The position numbers were made by a program, and so were the translations under genes. DNA of 28,667 bases, taken from Scatosoma sp964459515 (lineage in GTDB: Bacteria > Bacillota > Clostridia > Christensenellales > Borkfalkiaceae). This document shows positions 28,625 to 28,667 of the stretch, one piece after another (positions within the stretch are counted from its first letter, which is position 1; each line of letters starts with the position of its first letter). Below the pieces are notes generated by a model. That model saw only the letters and a list, made by a program, of their open reading frames with translations. It did no database searches and was not told the origin of the DNA. The DNA is taken from assembly GCA_964459515.1 (NCBI GenBank), contig CAYWML010000010.1, positions 1 through 28,667 of the forward strand, read 5' to 3'.

Positions 28625-28664
28625 ACAAAAAGACTGGACAAAAAGACAAAAGACATGTATAATA
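28625..28664 (-). promoter_or_regulatory. possible promoter and direct repeats upstream of the LRR lipoprotein
   Basis: A TATTAT box (28659-28664, minus strand) may be the -10; the -35 would lie beyond the window. GTCTTTTTGT occurs at 28638-28647 and 28625-28634, and GTCTTTTGT at 28646-28654, all just downstream of that box. They could be operator half-sites or a simple slippage-prone repeat. Confidence 0.4.
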
Positions 28665-28667
28665 AAA

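Overview
The window looks like a chromosomal piece of an uncultured gut-type Clostridia (Bacillota) of medium GC. The evidence is a large, Alu-domain-containing SRP RNA, AGGAGG ribosome binding sites, sigma-A promoters with TTGACA/TATAAT boxes 17 bp apart, an ECF vitamin transporter module next to truA, lepA-hemW linkage, a Veg homologue and a BspA-type leucine-rich-repeat lipoprotein. All 25 protein genes I accept lie on the minus strand; the only plus-strand gene is the SRP RNA. A run of 100 Ns (15317-15416) sits inside a tandem repeat and marks a scaffold gap, so this is an assembled, probably metagenomic, contig.

Region by region, right to left (direction of transcription). 25522-28575 encodes a 1017-aa surface lipoprotein with a Ser-rich stalk, InlB/MucBP-like repeats and BspA-type LRRs. 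24960-25500 holds an array of palindromic repeats, and 24607-24880 is the SRP RNA on the plus strand. 22583-24459 is mrp plus a ComEC-like metallo-hydrolase. 18028-22409 is an operon of ecfA1-ecfA2 (fused into one ORF), ecfT, truA and a membrane protein. 15565-17833 is mnmE and a LysR regulator. 15120-15564 is a repeat-rich intergenic region with the N gap. 7147-15119 is a tightly packed run with several 4-bp ATGA overlaps: lepA, hemW, a histidine phosphatase, a Nudix hydrolase, aroK, panE, gltX and a membrane protein. 5220-7023 holds a Veg-like gene and a MATE exporter.

The left end, 100-5195, is a ferrous-iron locus: feoA, feoA, feoB, a 58-aa FeoB-associated Cys-rich membrane protein, a DtxR-like protein without metal ligands, a heavy-metal-associated (HMA) chaperone-like protein, and then a DtxR-family regulator from its own promoter. 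Five copies of an inverted repeat, GTTAGC-N4-GCTAAC, occur only here. One lies at the start site of the feo promoter and another just upstream of feoB. Two bracket a second strong promoter that drives a very short ORF encoding a 29-aa single-span membrane peptide. This looks like an iron-responsive regulon with an unfamiliar operator spacing and a small membrane peptide, and it is the most interesting part of the window.

Other points: two adjacent copies of the 159-bp palindromic repeat carry a compensatory base-pair change. A short motif (GGGGYAGGT) recurs at gene junctions and also at the join between the two halves of the fused EcfA. FeoB carries an acidic insertion of about 115 residues between its first two membrane spans.
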